A stretch of DNA of 64,000 nucleotides from an uncultured Pseudomonadota bacterium (GTDB lineage: Bacteria > Pseudomonadota > Gammaproteobacteria > Ga0077536): positions 53,289 through 117,288 of the forward strand of contig CAIKBL010000042.1 of assembly GCA_903825645.1 (NCBI GenBank), in the 5' to 3' direction. Below are positions 44,432 to 53,708 of the stretch, piece after piece. The notes under the pieces are model-generated. The model worked only from the letters and a program-made list of their open reading frames with translations, made no database searches and had not been told where the DNA came from. Numbering within the stretch: the stretch's first letter is position 1; each line of letters starts with the position of its first letter. The position numbers were made by a program, and so were the translations under genes.

Positions 44432-46117
44432 TTGAGAAAACCTCTGCGCGTCGTCGGCCTTGTTCTGGCGACATTATTGGCCTCGAATCTGGCGGCAGAA
44501 CCGTTGCCCGAGGTCACGCCCGCACGCCTCAATGCCGGCAATGCGCCAGCGGGCGACTGGCTCAGCTATGGCGGTAACTATGCCAACTGGCGTTACAGTC
44601 CGCTGCAGCAAATCAACAGAGATAATGCCTCTAAAATCGTCCCCGTGTGGACGCTACAAACCGGCATTCCGGGCCAGGTTGCCGGCTCGCCGTTGATCGC
44701 TGACGGCACCCTGTACTTCACGGCGGCGCACAACAATTTGTACGCGCTGGATGCGCGAACCGGCGCGATTCGCTGGCATTACGAACATCAGATGCCCTCC
44801 GACCTGCGCATTTGCTGCGGACCGGCAAATCGCGGGGTCGCGCTCGCCGGCAATCGCGTGTTCATGGCCACCCTCGATGCCCGGCTCATCGCCTTCGACC
44901 GGGCTAATGGCCACGTCCTCTGGAATGTCGCCATGGCCGACTACCAGGCCGGTTACAGCGCCTCGGGCGCGCCACTGGTCGTGCGCGATATGGTCGTCGT
45001 CGGCAGCGCCGGTGGTGAATTTGCGTCCCGTGGTTTCATCGATGCGTATAACACGGCCGATGGCAAACGGCGTTGGCGCAGGTATACCGTGCCGGCGGCC
45101 GGCGAGACCGGTGCCGAAACCTGGCGGGGCGATTCCTGGAAAGCCGGTGGGGCGCCCGCCTGGGTCACCGGAATCTATGATCCGACGCGGAACCTGCTCT
45201 ACTGGTCAACCGGAAACCCCTCGCCCCTTTTTAACGGCGATGCGCGCAGTGGCGACAACCTGTACTCGGATTCCGTGCTGGCGCTCGATCCGGACACCGG
45301 TGCGCTGCGCTGGCACTTTCAGACCACGCCCCACGACGTCTGGGACTATGACGCGACCAATAATCTGGTCCTGCTCGATGTCCAGCTCGCGGGTAAAACC
45401 GTGCGCGCGGTGGCGCAAGCGAACCGCAATGGCTATCTATACCTGCTGGAGGCGAGCACGGGTGCCTTTCTGCGCGGCGCCCCTTATGTCGAGAAACTCA
45501 ATTGGTCGAGCGGCCTGACCGAGAAGGGCCGACCGATCGTTAACCCACAGTTCATGCCGAGCGCGGCGGGATTGAAGGATTTCGTATGTCCGGGTGCGCT
45601 CGGGGGGAACAACGGGTCATTCAGCTACGCCTACAATCCCACCACGCGCCGGCTGTATATCCCGGTGATCGAAAGCTGCATGTCCCTGACCAAGGAGAGT
45701 CCTGAGGTGAGATCAGGTGCTGCCTCGTTTGGCGGCAGCATTGGTGACACCGACGGCACCGCCGGCCATGCCGCCTACGGACAGCTCACCGCCATTGATC
45801 CGGTTACCGGCACCGTGCAGTGGCGCTACCGGGATCCCTATCCGCTGGTGGGTGGCGCGCTTGCCACCGGCGGCGGCCTGATCTTCACCGGCAACCAGCA
45901 GGGCTTCGCCCTCGCCCTTGATGATCGGACCGGCCGAGTCCTGTGGCAGTACCAGATGGGAGCGGGCATGCGCAGTCAACCCATGACTTTCCGTCTGGAC
46001 AACCGTCAGTACGTCGCCATCGGCAGCGGCTCGGGTGGTCCGTTGGTCGCCTATGTCGGTCAACCGCCCCTGCGGGGACAAGGCAGCGCATTGACCGTCT
46101 TTGCACTGCCGCGCTAA
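44432..46117 (+). CDS. PQQ-dependent alcohol dehydrogenase with lanthanide-type DYD motif
   Basis: 561 residues, periplasmic (signal peptide about 1-22). Eight-bladed propeller with W motifs such as LDARTGAIRWHYE. The vicinal Cys128-Cys129 (RICCGPANRG) stacks on PQQ in this family. Glu196 (GGEF) and Asn262 (STGNPSP) match metal ligands. Catalytic Asp305 is in HDVWDYDATNN, with Asp307 two residues on. That extra Asp marks XoxF/PedH-type lanthanide enzymes, whereas calcium enzymes have Ala or Ser there. No haem domain, cytochrome c partner or pqq genes are nearby. Substrate is likely an alcohol of the pathway; that is inference. Confidence 0.9.
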   Translation: MRKPLRVVGLVLATLLASNLAAEPLPEVTPARLNAGNAPAGDWLSYGGNYANWRYSPLQQINRDNASKIVPVWTLQTGIPGQVAGSPLIADGTLYFTAAHNNLYALDARTGAIRWHYEHQMPSDLRICCGPANRGVALAGNRVFMATLDARLIAFDRANGHVLWNVAMADYQAGYSASGAPLVVRDMVVVGSAGGEFASRGFIDAYNTADGKRRWRRYTVPAAGETGAETWRGDSWKAGGAPAWVTGIYDPTRNLLYWSTGNPSPLFNGDARSGDNLYSDSVLALDPDTGALRWHFQTTPHDVWDYDATNNLVLLDVQLAGKTVRAVAQANRNGYLYLLEASTGAFLRGAPYVEKLNWSSGLTEKGRPIVNPQFMPSAAGLKDFVCPGALGGNNGSFSYAYNPTTRRLYIPVIESCMSLTKESPEVRSGAASFGGSIGDTDGTAGHAAYGQLTAIDPVTGTVQWRYRDPYPLVGGALATGGGLIFTGNQQGFALALDDRTGRVLWQYQMGAGMRSQPMTFRLDNRQYVAIGSGSGGPLVAYVGQPPLRGQGSALTVFALPR

Positions 46118-46191
46118 TTTGCGTTTTTGTTTGCTCACGAACCCGCGTCCGTGCTGTGATGGGACGTCCCCCTTGATTCAGGAGAGTCGCG

Positions 46192-47430
46192 ATGAAATTC
46201 GGCGTATTCTACGAACATCAGTTGCCTCGCCCCTGGGGGGAAGACGCCGAATACACCCTGCTGCAGAATTCCCTCGCCCAAATCGAGCTGGCCGATCAGC
46301 TCGGCTATGACTATGCCTGGCAGGTCGAGCACCACTTTCTGGAGGAATATTCCCATAGCGCCGCGCCCGAAGTGTTTCTGGCCGCGGCCAGTCAACGTAC
46401 GCGTCGCATTCGCCTCGGTCATGGAATCATTCAACTCACCACCAACCAGCCCCATCGCGTGGCCGAACGCGTGGCGACGCTCGATCTGATTTCGGGGGGG
46501 CGCGTCGAACTGGGCATGGGCGAAGGCGCCGGACCCGCCGAGTTGCATCCGTTTGGGGTACGCGTGCGCGAAAAACGCGAACGCTGGGAAGAAGCGGTCC
46601 GCGCCATCCTCCCAATGTTTACGCGTACAGACTGGGAATTCCATGGCCAGTATTTCGACTTTCCAGCGCGTAACGTGATCCCCAAGCCGCTGCAGAAACC
46701 CCATCCGCCGTTGTGGGTCGCCTGCTCCAACATCCAGACGATCGCCGAGGCCGGCGCTTGGGGAATGGGGGCTCTCGGCTTTTCGTTTGTCTCGCCGGAC
46801 GCCGCCAAGGCCTGGGTCCATCGCTACTACAATACGCTGCTTGACCATCCGCAGCGGCTGGGGGACTATCCGGCCAACCCGAATGTCGCCATCGTGAATG
46901 GTTTCATGTGTGCACCGACCGACGAGGAGGCGCTGGCGCGGGCGGCCGGCTGGACGTTTTTCATCTTCGCTTTGTCGCACTATGGTCGGCAGGGCGTTGC
47001 CGCACCGGGCAAAGGCGACTTATGGCGCGACTTCCAGATCTGGCGGGAGACCGACAAAGCGAAGGCTGCCCTGCGTAATGGTCTCATCGGCTCGCCAGAG
47101 ACCATTCGCAAGCGTCTGCGACAGTTTCAGGCCGCGCACGTCGACCAGATCATCCTGCTGAACCAGGCAGGCAAAACCACCCACAGGGACATTTGCGACA
47201 GCCTGCGATTGTTTGCGGAAGAAGTGATGCCGGAGTTTCACGCCGACGAAGCCGCGCATGCCCAGTGGAAAGCCGCGGTACTGAAACGCGAGGTCGTGCT
47301 GGAAGAGCTCGATACGACCCCTTACGATCTGTACAGCCACCAGAACGAAGACATCGTGCGCGAAAGTCCCGCGCAGCTCAAAGCCCGCATGGCGGCCAAG
47401 GACGCGGCGCGCGCGGCCGCTGGCACTTGA
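46192..47430 (+). CDS. LLM-class flavin-dependent oxidoreductase
   Basis: 412 residues, bacterial luciferase-like TIM barrel: MKFGVFYEHQLPRPW, DYAWQVEHHFLEEYSHSAAP, RIRLGHGIIQLTTNQPHRVAERVATLDLIS, GRVELGMGEG, and a C-terminal ETIRKRLRQFQAAHVDQIIL. These enzymes use FMNH2 or F420; the two-component FMN type needs a reductase, which I do not find here. AGGAGA precedes the ATG. It follows the PQQ dehydrogenase by 75 bases and precedes the phosphatase by 39, suggesting one transcript. Confidence 0.85.
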   Translation: MKFGVFYEHQLPRPWGEDAEYTLLQNSLAQIELADQLGYDYAWQVEHHFLEEYSHSAAPEVFLAAASQRTRRIRLGHGIIQLTTNQPHRVAERVATLDLISGGRVELGMGEGAGPAELHPFGVRVREKRERWEEAVRAILPMFTRTDWEFHGQYFDFPARNVIPKPLQKPHPPLWVACSNIQTIAEAGAWGMGALGFSFVSPDAAKAWVHRYYNTLLDHPQRLGDYPANPNVAIVNGFMCAPTDEEALARAAGWTFFIFALSHYGRQGVAAPGKGDLWRDFQIWRETDKAKAALRNGLIGSPETIRKRLRQFQAAHVDQIILLNQAGKTTHRDICDSLRLFAEEVMPEFHADEAAHAQWKAAVLKREVVLEELDTTPYDLYSHQNEDIVRESPAQLKARMAAKDAARAAAGT

Positions 47431-47469
47431 GCCGCCTACACAACTCCCCAGCAGATCCGGAACATCCCG

Positions 47470-48114
47470 ATGAATAACCCGTCTATACACGAAAATGAAG
47501 CTGGCCATCAGGCGCTGCGGGCGGCCGCCCGTGCAACAGGGCTGGACACGACACGCGATCATTTTCTGTTTCTACGTCACGGCCGTACGGCGGGCAACGT
47601 GAGCCGAATCTTCCAACATCCCGACATTCCACTCTGCACCGAAGGATTTGGAGATGCCGATCTGGCCGCCGACGTCCTGCGGTCCGCGACGTTCGATCAC
47701 ATCTGCGCAAGTGACATGGCGCGCGCCTGGCTCACCGCCGGCCGGATTGCCGCGGCGACCGCAAAACCCGTGCTCGCAAAGCAGGCCCTTCGAGAGCGCT
47801 ATTTTGGCGATTTCATCGGCACCAGCAGCGTGGGGCTGGATTGGCGCATCGATCCGCCCAACGGGGAGACGCTGGCGGGGTTCGTGCTACGCACGCTGCA
47901 GGGCATCGCGGCACTACTCACCGCCCCGCCACTGCCGCTCCTGGTAAGCCACGGCGGGGTTTTGCGCGTGCTGTGTGGCGCACTCGACGTCGAGCTGCCA
48001 CTTGCCCTCACGGCGAATGCCCTGCCGTTGGCTTTTGAACGTCGGGCGGGCACGTGGCACGTAACGGCCCTGATGCCCCTATCGGCAGATTTGTCCACGG
48101 CCGGCGTCGCCTAG
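47470..48114 (+). CDS. Histidine phosphatase superfamily protein
   Basis: 214 residues with the phosphohistidine motif LFLRHGRTAGN (R36-H37-G38), a second basic residue region and the late His in LVSHGGVLRVL. This is the phosphoglycerate-mutase-like fold used by many small phosphatases. The substrate is unknown. It ends 27 bases before the convergent crotonase. Confidence 0.85.
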   Translation: MNNPSIHENEAGHQALRAAARATGLDTTRDHFLFLRHGRTAGNVSRIFQHPDIPLCTEGFGDADLAADVLRSATFDHICASDMARAWLTAGRIAAATAKPVLAKQALRERYFGDFIGTSSVGLDWRIDPPNGETLAGFVLRTLQGIAALLTAPPLPLLVSHGGVLRVLCGALDVELPLALTANALPLAFERRAGTWHVTALMPLSADLSTAGVA

Positions 48115-48119
48115 CACCA

Positions 48120-48140
48120 GCGCGGGCGGTCTATCCGCGC
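48120..48140. terminator. Hairpin between convergent genes
   Basis: GCGCGG (48120-48125) pairs with CCGCGC (48135-48140) across nine bases between the phosphatase and crotonase stops. It has no T tract and is a weak candidate for a shared terminator. Confidence 0.3.
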
Positions 48141-48141
48141 C

Positions 48142-48924
48142 TTATCGGCCGTGAAACTGCGGCCGGCGTTTTTCCATAAAAGCCGTGCGCCCTTCGCGAT
48201 AATCCTCGCTCTGCGCGCAGCGTCGGACAAGGGTCTCGGCCTCACTGAAATCCTGGGTTCCTGCCGTGAGCGCGTTGATGGCGGCCTTAGAGGCGGCCTG
48301 ACTGAGCGGCGCGTTTGCGGCGAGCTCGTGGGCCAACGCGCGCACATGCGCCACGAGCCCCGCAACCGGCAGAACCTGATGGACGAGCCCCATGGCTTGT
48401 GCGCCCGCGGCATCGTAACGACGGGCTGTGAACAAGATCTCCCGCGCTTTTGCCTGACCGACCGTAGCCACCAAGCGGCGATGGCCCTGGATCCCGTAGC
48501 CGATCCCGAGGCGCGCCGCCGGGATCGCAAACTGGCTGTCGTCGGCGCAGTAGCGCAGATCGCACGACAGCGCGATCGCCAACCCGCCACCGATACAAAA
48601 CCCCTGAATCTGCGCGATCACCGGTTTTGGCGACGCCTCGATCGCCTGGTGCGCGGCAAGGATCGCGGCTTCATACGCGCGTGCACCGGCTTCGGTGGAT
48701 CGGTTTTCTGCAAATTCCGAGATGTCGGCGCCGGCCGCGAAGGCCACCTCACCGGCACCACGCAGCACGAGGCAGCGCACCGCCGAATCAGCGTTCAGGG
48801 CCTCAATGACCGCGGGGAAAGCGCGCCACATCTCAGCGCTGATCGCATTGCGGCGTGCAGGATTGTCGAGCAGCACATAACCGATGGGTCCTTCCAGAAG
48901 GACACGCAGACAACCCGTACTCAT
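48142..48924 (-). CDS. Crotonase-fold protein lacking both hydratase glutamates
   Basis: 260 residues with the normal crotonase frame: LLDNPARRNAISAEMW, FAAGADISEF, and the oxyanion loop IQGFCIGGGLAIALSCDLR. At the two catalytic positions it has Ala116 (GGGLAIAL) and Ala136 (FAIPAARLGIGYG) instead of Glu, so classical hydration is unlikely. It may be an isomerase, hydrolase or C-C bond enzyme of the superfamily. It is read in the same direction as the hydrolase 55 bases upstream. Confidence 0.85.
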   Translation of the reverse strand: MSTGCLRVLLEGPIGYVLLDNPARRNAISAEMWRAFPAVIEALNADSAVRCLVLRGAGEVAFAAGADISEFAENRSTEAGARAYEAAILAAHQAIEASPKPVIAQIQGFCIGGGLAIALSCDLRYCADDSQFAIPAARLGIGYGIQGHRRLVATVGQAKAREILFTARRYDAAGAQAMGLVHQVLPVAGLVAHVRALAHELAANAPLSQAASKAAINALTAGTQDFSEAETLVRRCAQSEDYREGRTAFMEKRRPQFHGR

Positions 48925-48955
48925 AACGATTTCCTTAGGCTAGTGTCGGAATTTA

Positions 48956-48965
48956 GGGGGGGGGG
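48956..48965. repeat. Run of ten G (C10 on the minus strand)
   Basis: A ten-base G homopolymer lies between the crotonase start and the hydrolase stop. Such runs are prone to slippage and to sequencing error. It lies outside coding sequence, in the minus-strand leader of the crotonase gene. Confidence 0.9.
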
Positions 48966-48978
48966 AAATCACGCGCCG

Positions 48979-49827
48979 TCAAGCTGCCGGCGGCGGCCAA
49001 CGTCCGCTTTCGACCTGCTGAAAAAACTGTTCAAGCAGGTAGTTGAACAAGGCCGGCTCCTCCAGATTTAGGACATGACCGCTGTTCGGGAGAACGGCAA
49101 GCGTCGCCGCAGGCAGCGTCCGCTTAAGCAGGAGACTCGGGGCTAAGGTCGGCTCGTCGCCGTCCCCGGCGACAACCATTGTCGGCACCGTCATCTCGCG
49201 CAGTGTCTCGGTCAATGCGTAGAGCGAGGGGCGTCGCCCCTGAATTCCCGCCATAGTCTGTGCCGAGCCCAAAGCAGAATGTTCGGAGAAGATTTGGATG
49301 AACTCCGCAAAGCCACGGGGATCTTTAGCTTTCAACTGGCCGCGGCCGGGTCCATGGCCGTACGTGGCCGCGAACGCCGCGATCCCGTGATGCCGGATCT
49401 GCTCGGCATTCTCACGGGCATGCGTCTGAAACGCCGCATAGCCGGTAGGCTCGGCGCCGTAGCCGCACCCGGCGACTACCAACGAGCGTGCCCGTGGACC
49501 ATAGCCCAGGCCAAAATGAAGCGTGGCAAAAGCCCCCATCGAAAGCCCCACGACATGTGCCGCCGCCAAACCCAGCCCGTCAAAAATCGCGAGAATGTCG
49601 TCACGCGCATGCGCCTGTGAATACGCTTCGGGATCACCCGGTACGGCGGAGGGCGGGTAACCGCGGGCATTGAAGGTGATACAGCGATAACGTCGCGAAA
49701 AGTGTCGGACCTGAGGCTCCCAACTACGGCAGTCGCCTGCAAACTCATGCACAAAGACAATCGGGCTGCCGTGCCCGGTCTGTTCGTAATAGAGATCTAC
49801 GCCGTCCGCCGTAGCCAGTGTCGCCAT
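48979..49827 (-). CDS. Alpha/beta hydrolase
   Basis: 282 residues. The oxyanion segment is FVHEFAGDCRSWEPQV, the nucleophile elbow is G-L-S96-M-G-A, an acid lies near VVAGDGDEPT, and the base is His in LPNSGHVLNLEEP. The fold is typical of ester or C-C hydrolases and of 3-oxoadipate enol-lactonase relatives. In this catabolic setting lactone or thioester hydrolysis is possible, for example of a Baeyer-Villiger product. That link is inference. It follows the CoA-transferase on the same strand by 98 bases. Confidence 0.85.
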   Translation of the reverse strand: MATLATADGVDLYYEQTGHGSPIVFVHEFAGDCRSWEPQVRHFSRRYRCITFNARGYPPSAVPGDPEAYSQAHARDDILAIFDGLGLAAAHVVGLSMGAFATLHFGLGYGPRARSLVVAGCGYGAEPTGYAAFQTHARENAEQIRHHGIAAFAATYGHGPGRGQLKAKDPRGFAEFIQIFSEHSALGSAQTMAGIQGRRPSLYALTETLREMTVPTMVVAGDGDEPTLAPSLLLKRTLPAATLAVLPNSGHVLNLEEPALFNYLLEQFFQQVESGRWPPPAA

Positions 49828-49925
49828 CCTGATCCTCCCTGAAGGCGGTCAAACACCGCCCGACGTCCCCGCCTACGTTGTGATCCCGTGCCGTTAACCG
49901 CCGCCTAGCGACGCTTAGGGTCGGC

Positions 49926-51152
49926 TCAGATTTCCTGTGCCTGCAGGACACCGGCTGCGCGCAGATCGGCGATCTCCTGATCGCTGTGCCCCAGCCAGTC
50001 GCGCAGAATGTCGGCGTTATGTTCACCCAGCGTCGGGGCTTCAAGCGGCAAGTCGTCCGGGAATTCAGAAAATTTGAGCGGCATGCCGGGAATCTGGAAA
50101 GTCCCGGTCAGCCGGTCGGTAATCGTGCGTACCGTACCGCGCGCCACCAGATGCGGATGTGTCAACGTCTCCTCCACGGACAAGACCGGCGCGGCGGGCA
50201 CTTGATGCTGATGCATCTTCGCCACTGCACTGTCGCGATCTGGAAAAGTCGCTAACCAATCCTCGAGCAGTTTGACGAGTTGCCCCCGATTGGCCAAGCG
50301 ACCGGCATCGGTGCCGAAGGTGGGATCATCCACCAAATCCAGACGCCCCATGGCGGTACACAAATCTTTCCAATGGTGAAGAAAGGCCATGATCACAACC
50401 CATCCCCCATTGGCCTTGAAAACACCCGCCGGGCACACGTAGTTCAGATGGGGCCCCTGACGGGTCGGCTTGAGCCGGCCGTCACTACCACTCGCCTGAT
50501 GGACAGTGACTTCCTGGCAATGGTAGTAAACATCTAACAGGCCGATATCGAGCTGTTGTCCTTTGCCCGTGCGATCGCGGTAGCGCAGCGCGGCCAAAAT
50601 CGCCAAGGCCCCGTGCACTCCGGTGCCGACATCCCCGAGACCGACGGGGGGAATGTAAGGCGTCTGATCGGTCTCGCCGATTAGTGAAGTGATCCCCGAG
50701 TAACCTTGCGCAATGAAATCATAGCCAGGGAGCTTGGCGAGTGGTCCGGCCTGCCCTAGGGCGGAGATCGAACACAGGATGATGTCTTTTTTCATCGTCT
50801 GGAGGCGCTCAAAGCCGAGGCCCATTTCGGCCAACGTGCCGGGCTTGAAATTTTCTACGACGACATCGACCTTGGGCACAAGTGCTTCAATCAAGGCCAT
50901 CCCGCGCGGATCGCGCATATCGACACACAGGCTTTTTTTGCCCAGATTCTGTTGCACGAAATACATGCTCCGCTCGTTGCGGACTTTGGACATGCGTCGG
51001 GACATGTCCCCGCCGGGTGCCGATTCGACCTTAATCACTTCTGCGCCCATTTCAGAGAACATCCGCGTGCACGTCGGGCCTGCCAAGGCCCGACTAAAAT
51101 CGAGTATGCGTAGCCCGCTCAGGACATGTGCCATCGTACCTGCCATTGTCAT
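49926..51152 (-). CDS. Class III (CaiB/Frc family) acyl-CoA transferase
   Basis: 408 residues (a Met six codons in is an alternative start). It has LRILDFSRALAGPTCTRMFSEMGAEVIKVE, VVVENFKPGTLAEMG and probable nucleophile Asp145 in LPGYDFIAQGYSG, with C-terminal PAAPVLSVEETLTHPHL and MPLKFSEFP. It is full length and intact, unlike the related gene just upstream. A distinct sequence from the transferase at 4548, so the two probably use different acids. Confidence 0.9.
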   Translation of the reverse strand: MTMAGTMAHVLSGLRILDFSRALAGPTCTRMFSEMGAEVIKVESAPGGDMSRRMSKVRNERSMYFVQQNLGKKSLCVDMRDPRGMALIEALVPKVDVVVENFKPGTLAEMGLGFERLQTMKKDIILCSISALGQAGPLAKLPGYDFIAQGYSGITSLIGETDQTPYIPPVGLGDVGTGVHGALAILAALRYRDRTGKGQQLDIGLLDVYYHCQEVTVHQASGSDGRLKPTRQGPHLNYVCPAGVFKANGGWVVIMAFLHHWKDLCTAMGRLDLVDDPTFGTDAGRLANRGQLVKLLEDWLATFPDRDSAVAKMHQHQVPAAPVLSVEETLTHPHLVARGTVRTITDRLTGTFQIPGMPLKFSEFPDDLPLEAPTLGEHNADILRDWLGHSDQEIADLRAAGVLQAQEI

Positions 51153-51177
51153 CTCCCTTTGTCGATAAATTCGAATG

Positions 51178-52160
51178 TTATTCGGCCCCTAACGGGCGCG
51201 TCGCGAGTCGGTCGAGACCGAGCGTCTCGCGCAGCGTCGTGCCGGGATAATCCCGGCGAAAAAGCCCCCGGCGCTGCAGTTCGGGGAACACCAGCCGCAC
51301 GAAGTCTTCGTAGCTGCCGGGCATATGCGTCGCGGCCACCACTAATCCGTCACAGGCCCCCTCAGTGAACCATGCTTCGAGCTCATCTGCCACCTCCACT
51401 GCCGTGCCCACGAAGTTCGGTAATTCACGCAATGTGCCGCGACCGCTGAAGGCCGGAAAATCCCGTACTGTCGGATTGATCAAACCACTCAGCTGGATGA
51501 CGCGATCGCGGATCCCCTGCAGACCGGTCGCCGAGGCGAGCTCGTCTGGCGTGAAGGGCTCGTCCATGCCTTTGGCACCAAAGTCGAAATTCAGCACTTC
51601 TGAGAGCAGCGTGAGGGCATCAATGGGCTCGCCAAGCCCGTCGAGCAACGCGCGTTTATCTTCCGCCATCATGCGTGTCTCACTGGTAACCGCGCAAATC
51701 GCCGGCGTAATCCGCACATGTTCCGGATCGCGCTGCGCCGCAGCGACCTCGGCCCTGAAGCTTTGATAGTAGCTTTTGGCGAGGGCGAGGTTGGTATGGA
51801 TCACGAACACCAGATCCGCCTAACGCGCCGCAAACTGGCGGCCGCGCCCGCTTTGACCCGCCTGGATAATGACCGGCTCGCCTTGCGCCGAGCCCGGCAC
51901 GGTCAGCGGGCCGCGCGGATCCCATGACGGTCTGTCGCTGTGAAGTCATCGTTGAAAATATCCGGCATGGCGAGGCGATCATCAAAAAAAGCCAGATCGA
52001 ATTTTCCCTCCTCCAACGTGCGCGCAATGCGCTGCTAGTACTGTGGGGTGGTGAAGTCTTGCGCGGTGGCGGGATGGCGCCAGGAGGCGGTGTAGTTGGA
52101 GCAATTCTGGGTTTGCAGAAAAGCGACCAGCGTCATTTGTCGGTGAGCGGTAGACGGCAT
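51178..52160 (-). pseudogene. Broken NtaA/SnaA/DszA-type flavin monooxygenase
   Basis: The minus strand starts at ATG 52160 with MTLVAFLQTQNCSNYTASWR, then a TAG after TTPQY, then QRIARTLEEGKFDLAFFDDR. A large internal deletion with frame change follows DFTATDR (near 51925). After it come [20 protein letters not shown] and [14 protein letters not shown], another TAG, then an open frame from 51810 (ADLVFVIHTNLALAKSYYQS to the end). The order matches two-component FMN monooxygenases of about 440 residues. With two stops and about 100 residues missing it cannot be active. Confidence 0.88.
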
Positions 52161-52235
52161 ACAACAAGACTCCTTGAAAGCGGGAAACCGGTCTCGATAA
52201 ACGCGGCGGTTAGTTCCGTCCTCGCGCGAAAGAGC

Positions 52236-53445
52236 TCAGATCACACCTGCCTCGCGCATTTCCGCCATCACGGCGGCCGACAGGCCCAGTCTATCTCGGT
52301 AGATTTCGTCATTGTGCGCGCCGAGATCTGGCCCCAACGCCGATAACTGACCCGGCGTCTGCGACAAACGCGGGACAATATTCGGAACCACAACGTCGCC
52401 CAGACGCGGATGTTGGACATGCAGCAGATTTTCACGTGCGGCAATTTGGGGATCGGCAAAAATATCTGCAATGCTGTTAAGCGGGCCGACCGGGACTTCT
52501 CCCGCGAGACAGTGCTGCATGATTGCCTCCCGCGGCAGACGTGCAGACCCAGTCTGCGACGATGCCATTGACCTCCGCCCGGGCGGCGACCCGCTGGGCC
52601 ATCGTCGCAAAACGCTCGGGCACAAGCAGATCCGGGCGCCTCATCACCTGCACAAGTCGCGCAAACATCTTGTCGGTGAAGCGGGCGAGCGCCACCCCTT
52701 TCCCGTCCTGCGTGAGGTAATGACTGTGGGGCACCACATTGACGGTATCAGCGCCCATGTGCTCTCGCACATAACCCGAGCGCGCGTAGGCCGGCGCCAA
52801 CTCATCGAGCATGCGAAAAATCCCCTCATACAGGGCAATATCGATCACTTGACCGAGCCCGAATCGGGTGCGCGCCGTATAGGCAATTAAGGCGCCCAAG
52901 GCCCCGTAAAGGCCTGAAATATAATCGGCCAGTGAGGTCGATACCGGCGTCACCGGCGGTCCTTCCGCTTCACCCGCGAGATAGGCCAGACCCGAGAAGG
53001 CATGCGCGATGCGCGCGAAACCGGGCCGGTCCCGATAAGGACCTTCCTAGCCGTATGCGGAGATGCGCACCAGAATGAGATCGGGCTTCACCGCTTTGAG
53101 GACATCGAAGCCGAGCCCCCAACGCTTGCGCGTGCCGGCTCGAAAGTTCTCGACCAGAATGTCGCAGTCGGCGACGAGCCGCTTGAGCAGCGCGGCACCC
53201 GCCGGCTTGCGCAGATCCAACGTGATCGATTTCTTGTTGCGCGCTTCATTCAGCCAGTTGAGACTGGCACCCGTCTCGGTCATGGGTCCGAAACGCCGAA
53301 AGGGATCCCCGCCGCCGGGGATCTCGACTTTGATGATCTCGGCCCCAAAATCACCCCGGATGCCGGCACAAAAGGGTGCCGCGAGCATGGTCGCGATATC
53401 CAACGCACGAACCCCTTCAATCGGTAGGGGGGAATCCTGCGTCGT
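52236..53445 (-). pseudogene. Broken class III acyl-CoA transferase
   Basis: Three pieces on the minus strand rebuild one CaiB-like protein. From 53445: LPIEGVRALDIATMLAAPFC to VRISAYG, a TAG (near 53050) where EGPYRDRPGF continues in frame, then up to IVADWV near 52556. There a frameshift moves to EVPVGPLNSIADIFADPQIA and the C-terminus at 52236. No ATG precedes the coding start; ACG ACG at 53440-53445 lies six bases after AGGAGA, suggesting that the start codon is also lost. At least two lesions, probably three. It lies beside the broken monooxygenase. Confidence 0.88.
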
Positions 53446-53708
53446 GGGCGATCTCCTGACTTGCCTGCGTTGAGGCGGCGTTGTTTATTGCCAGGATCTC
53501 CTGCGTAGAGGGACCCTGCCGCGCGGGGTGCACAACAAGGCCAGTTTACGGGCAAGCCTCCGCCTTGACAGGCTTTTCAAGCGTGCTAGCCTCGAGCGCA
53601 TGCGGGGCACGCGCTAGCTGGGCGTGCAGCCCGTGCGTGCCCAACCCAAACTATCGCATTTCTAGCCGCACGGGGAGCCTAGACGATGACACGAGAACAT
53701 AACCGGGC

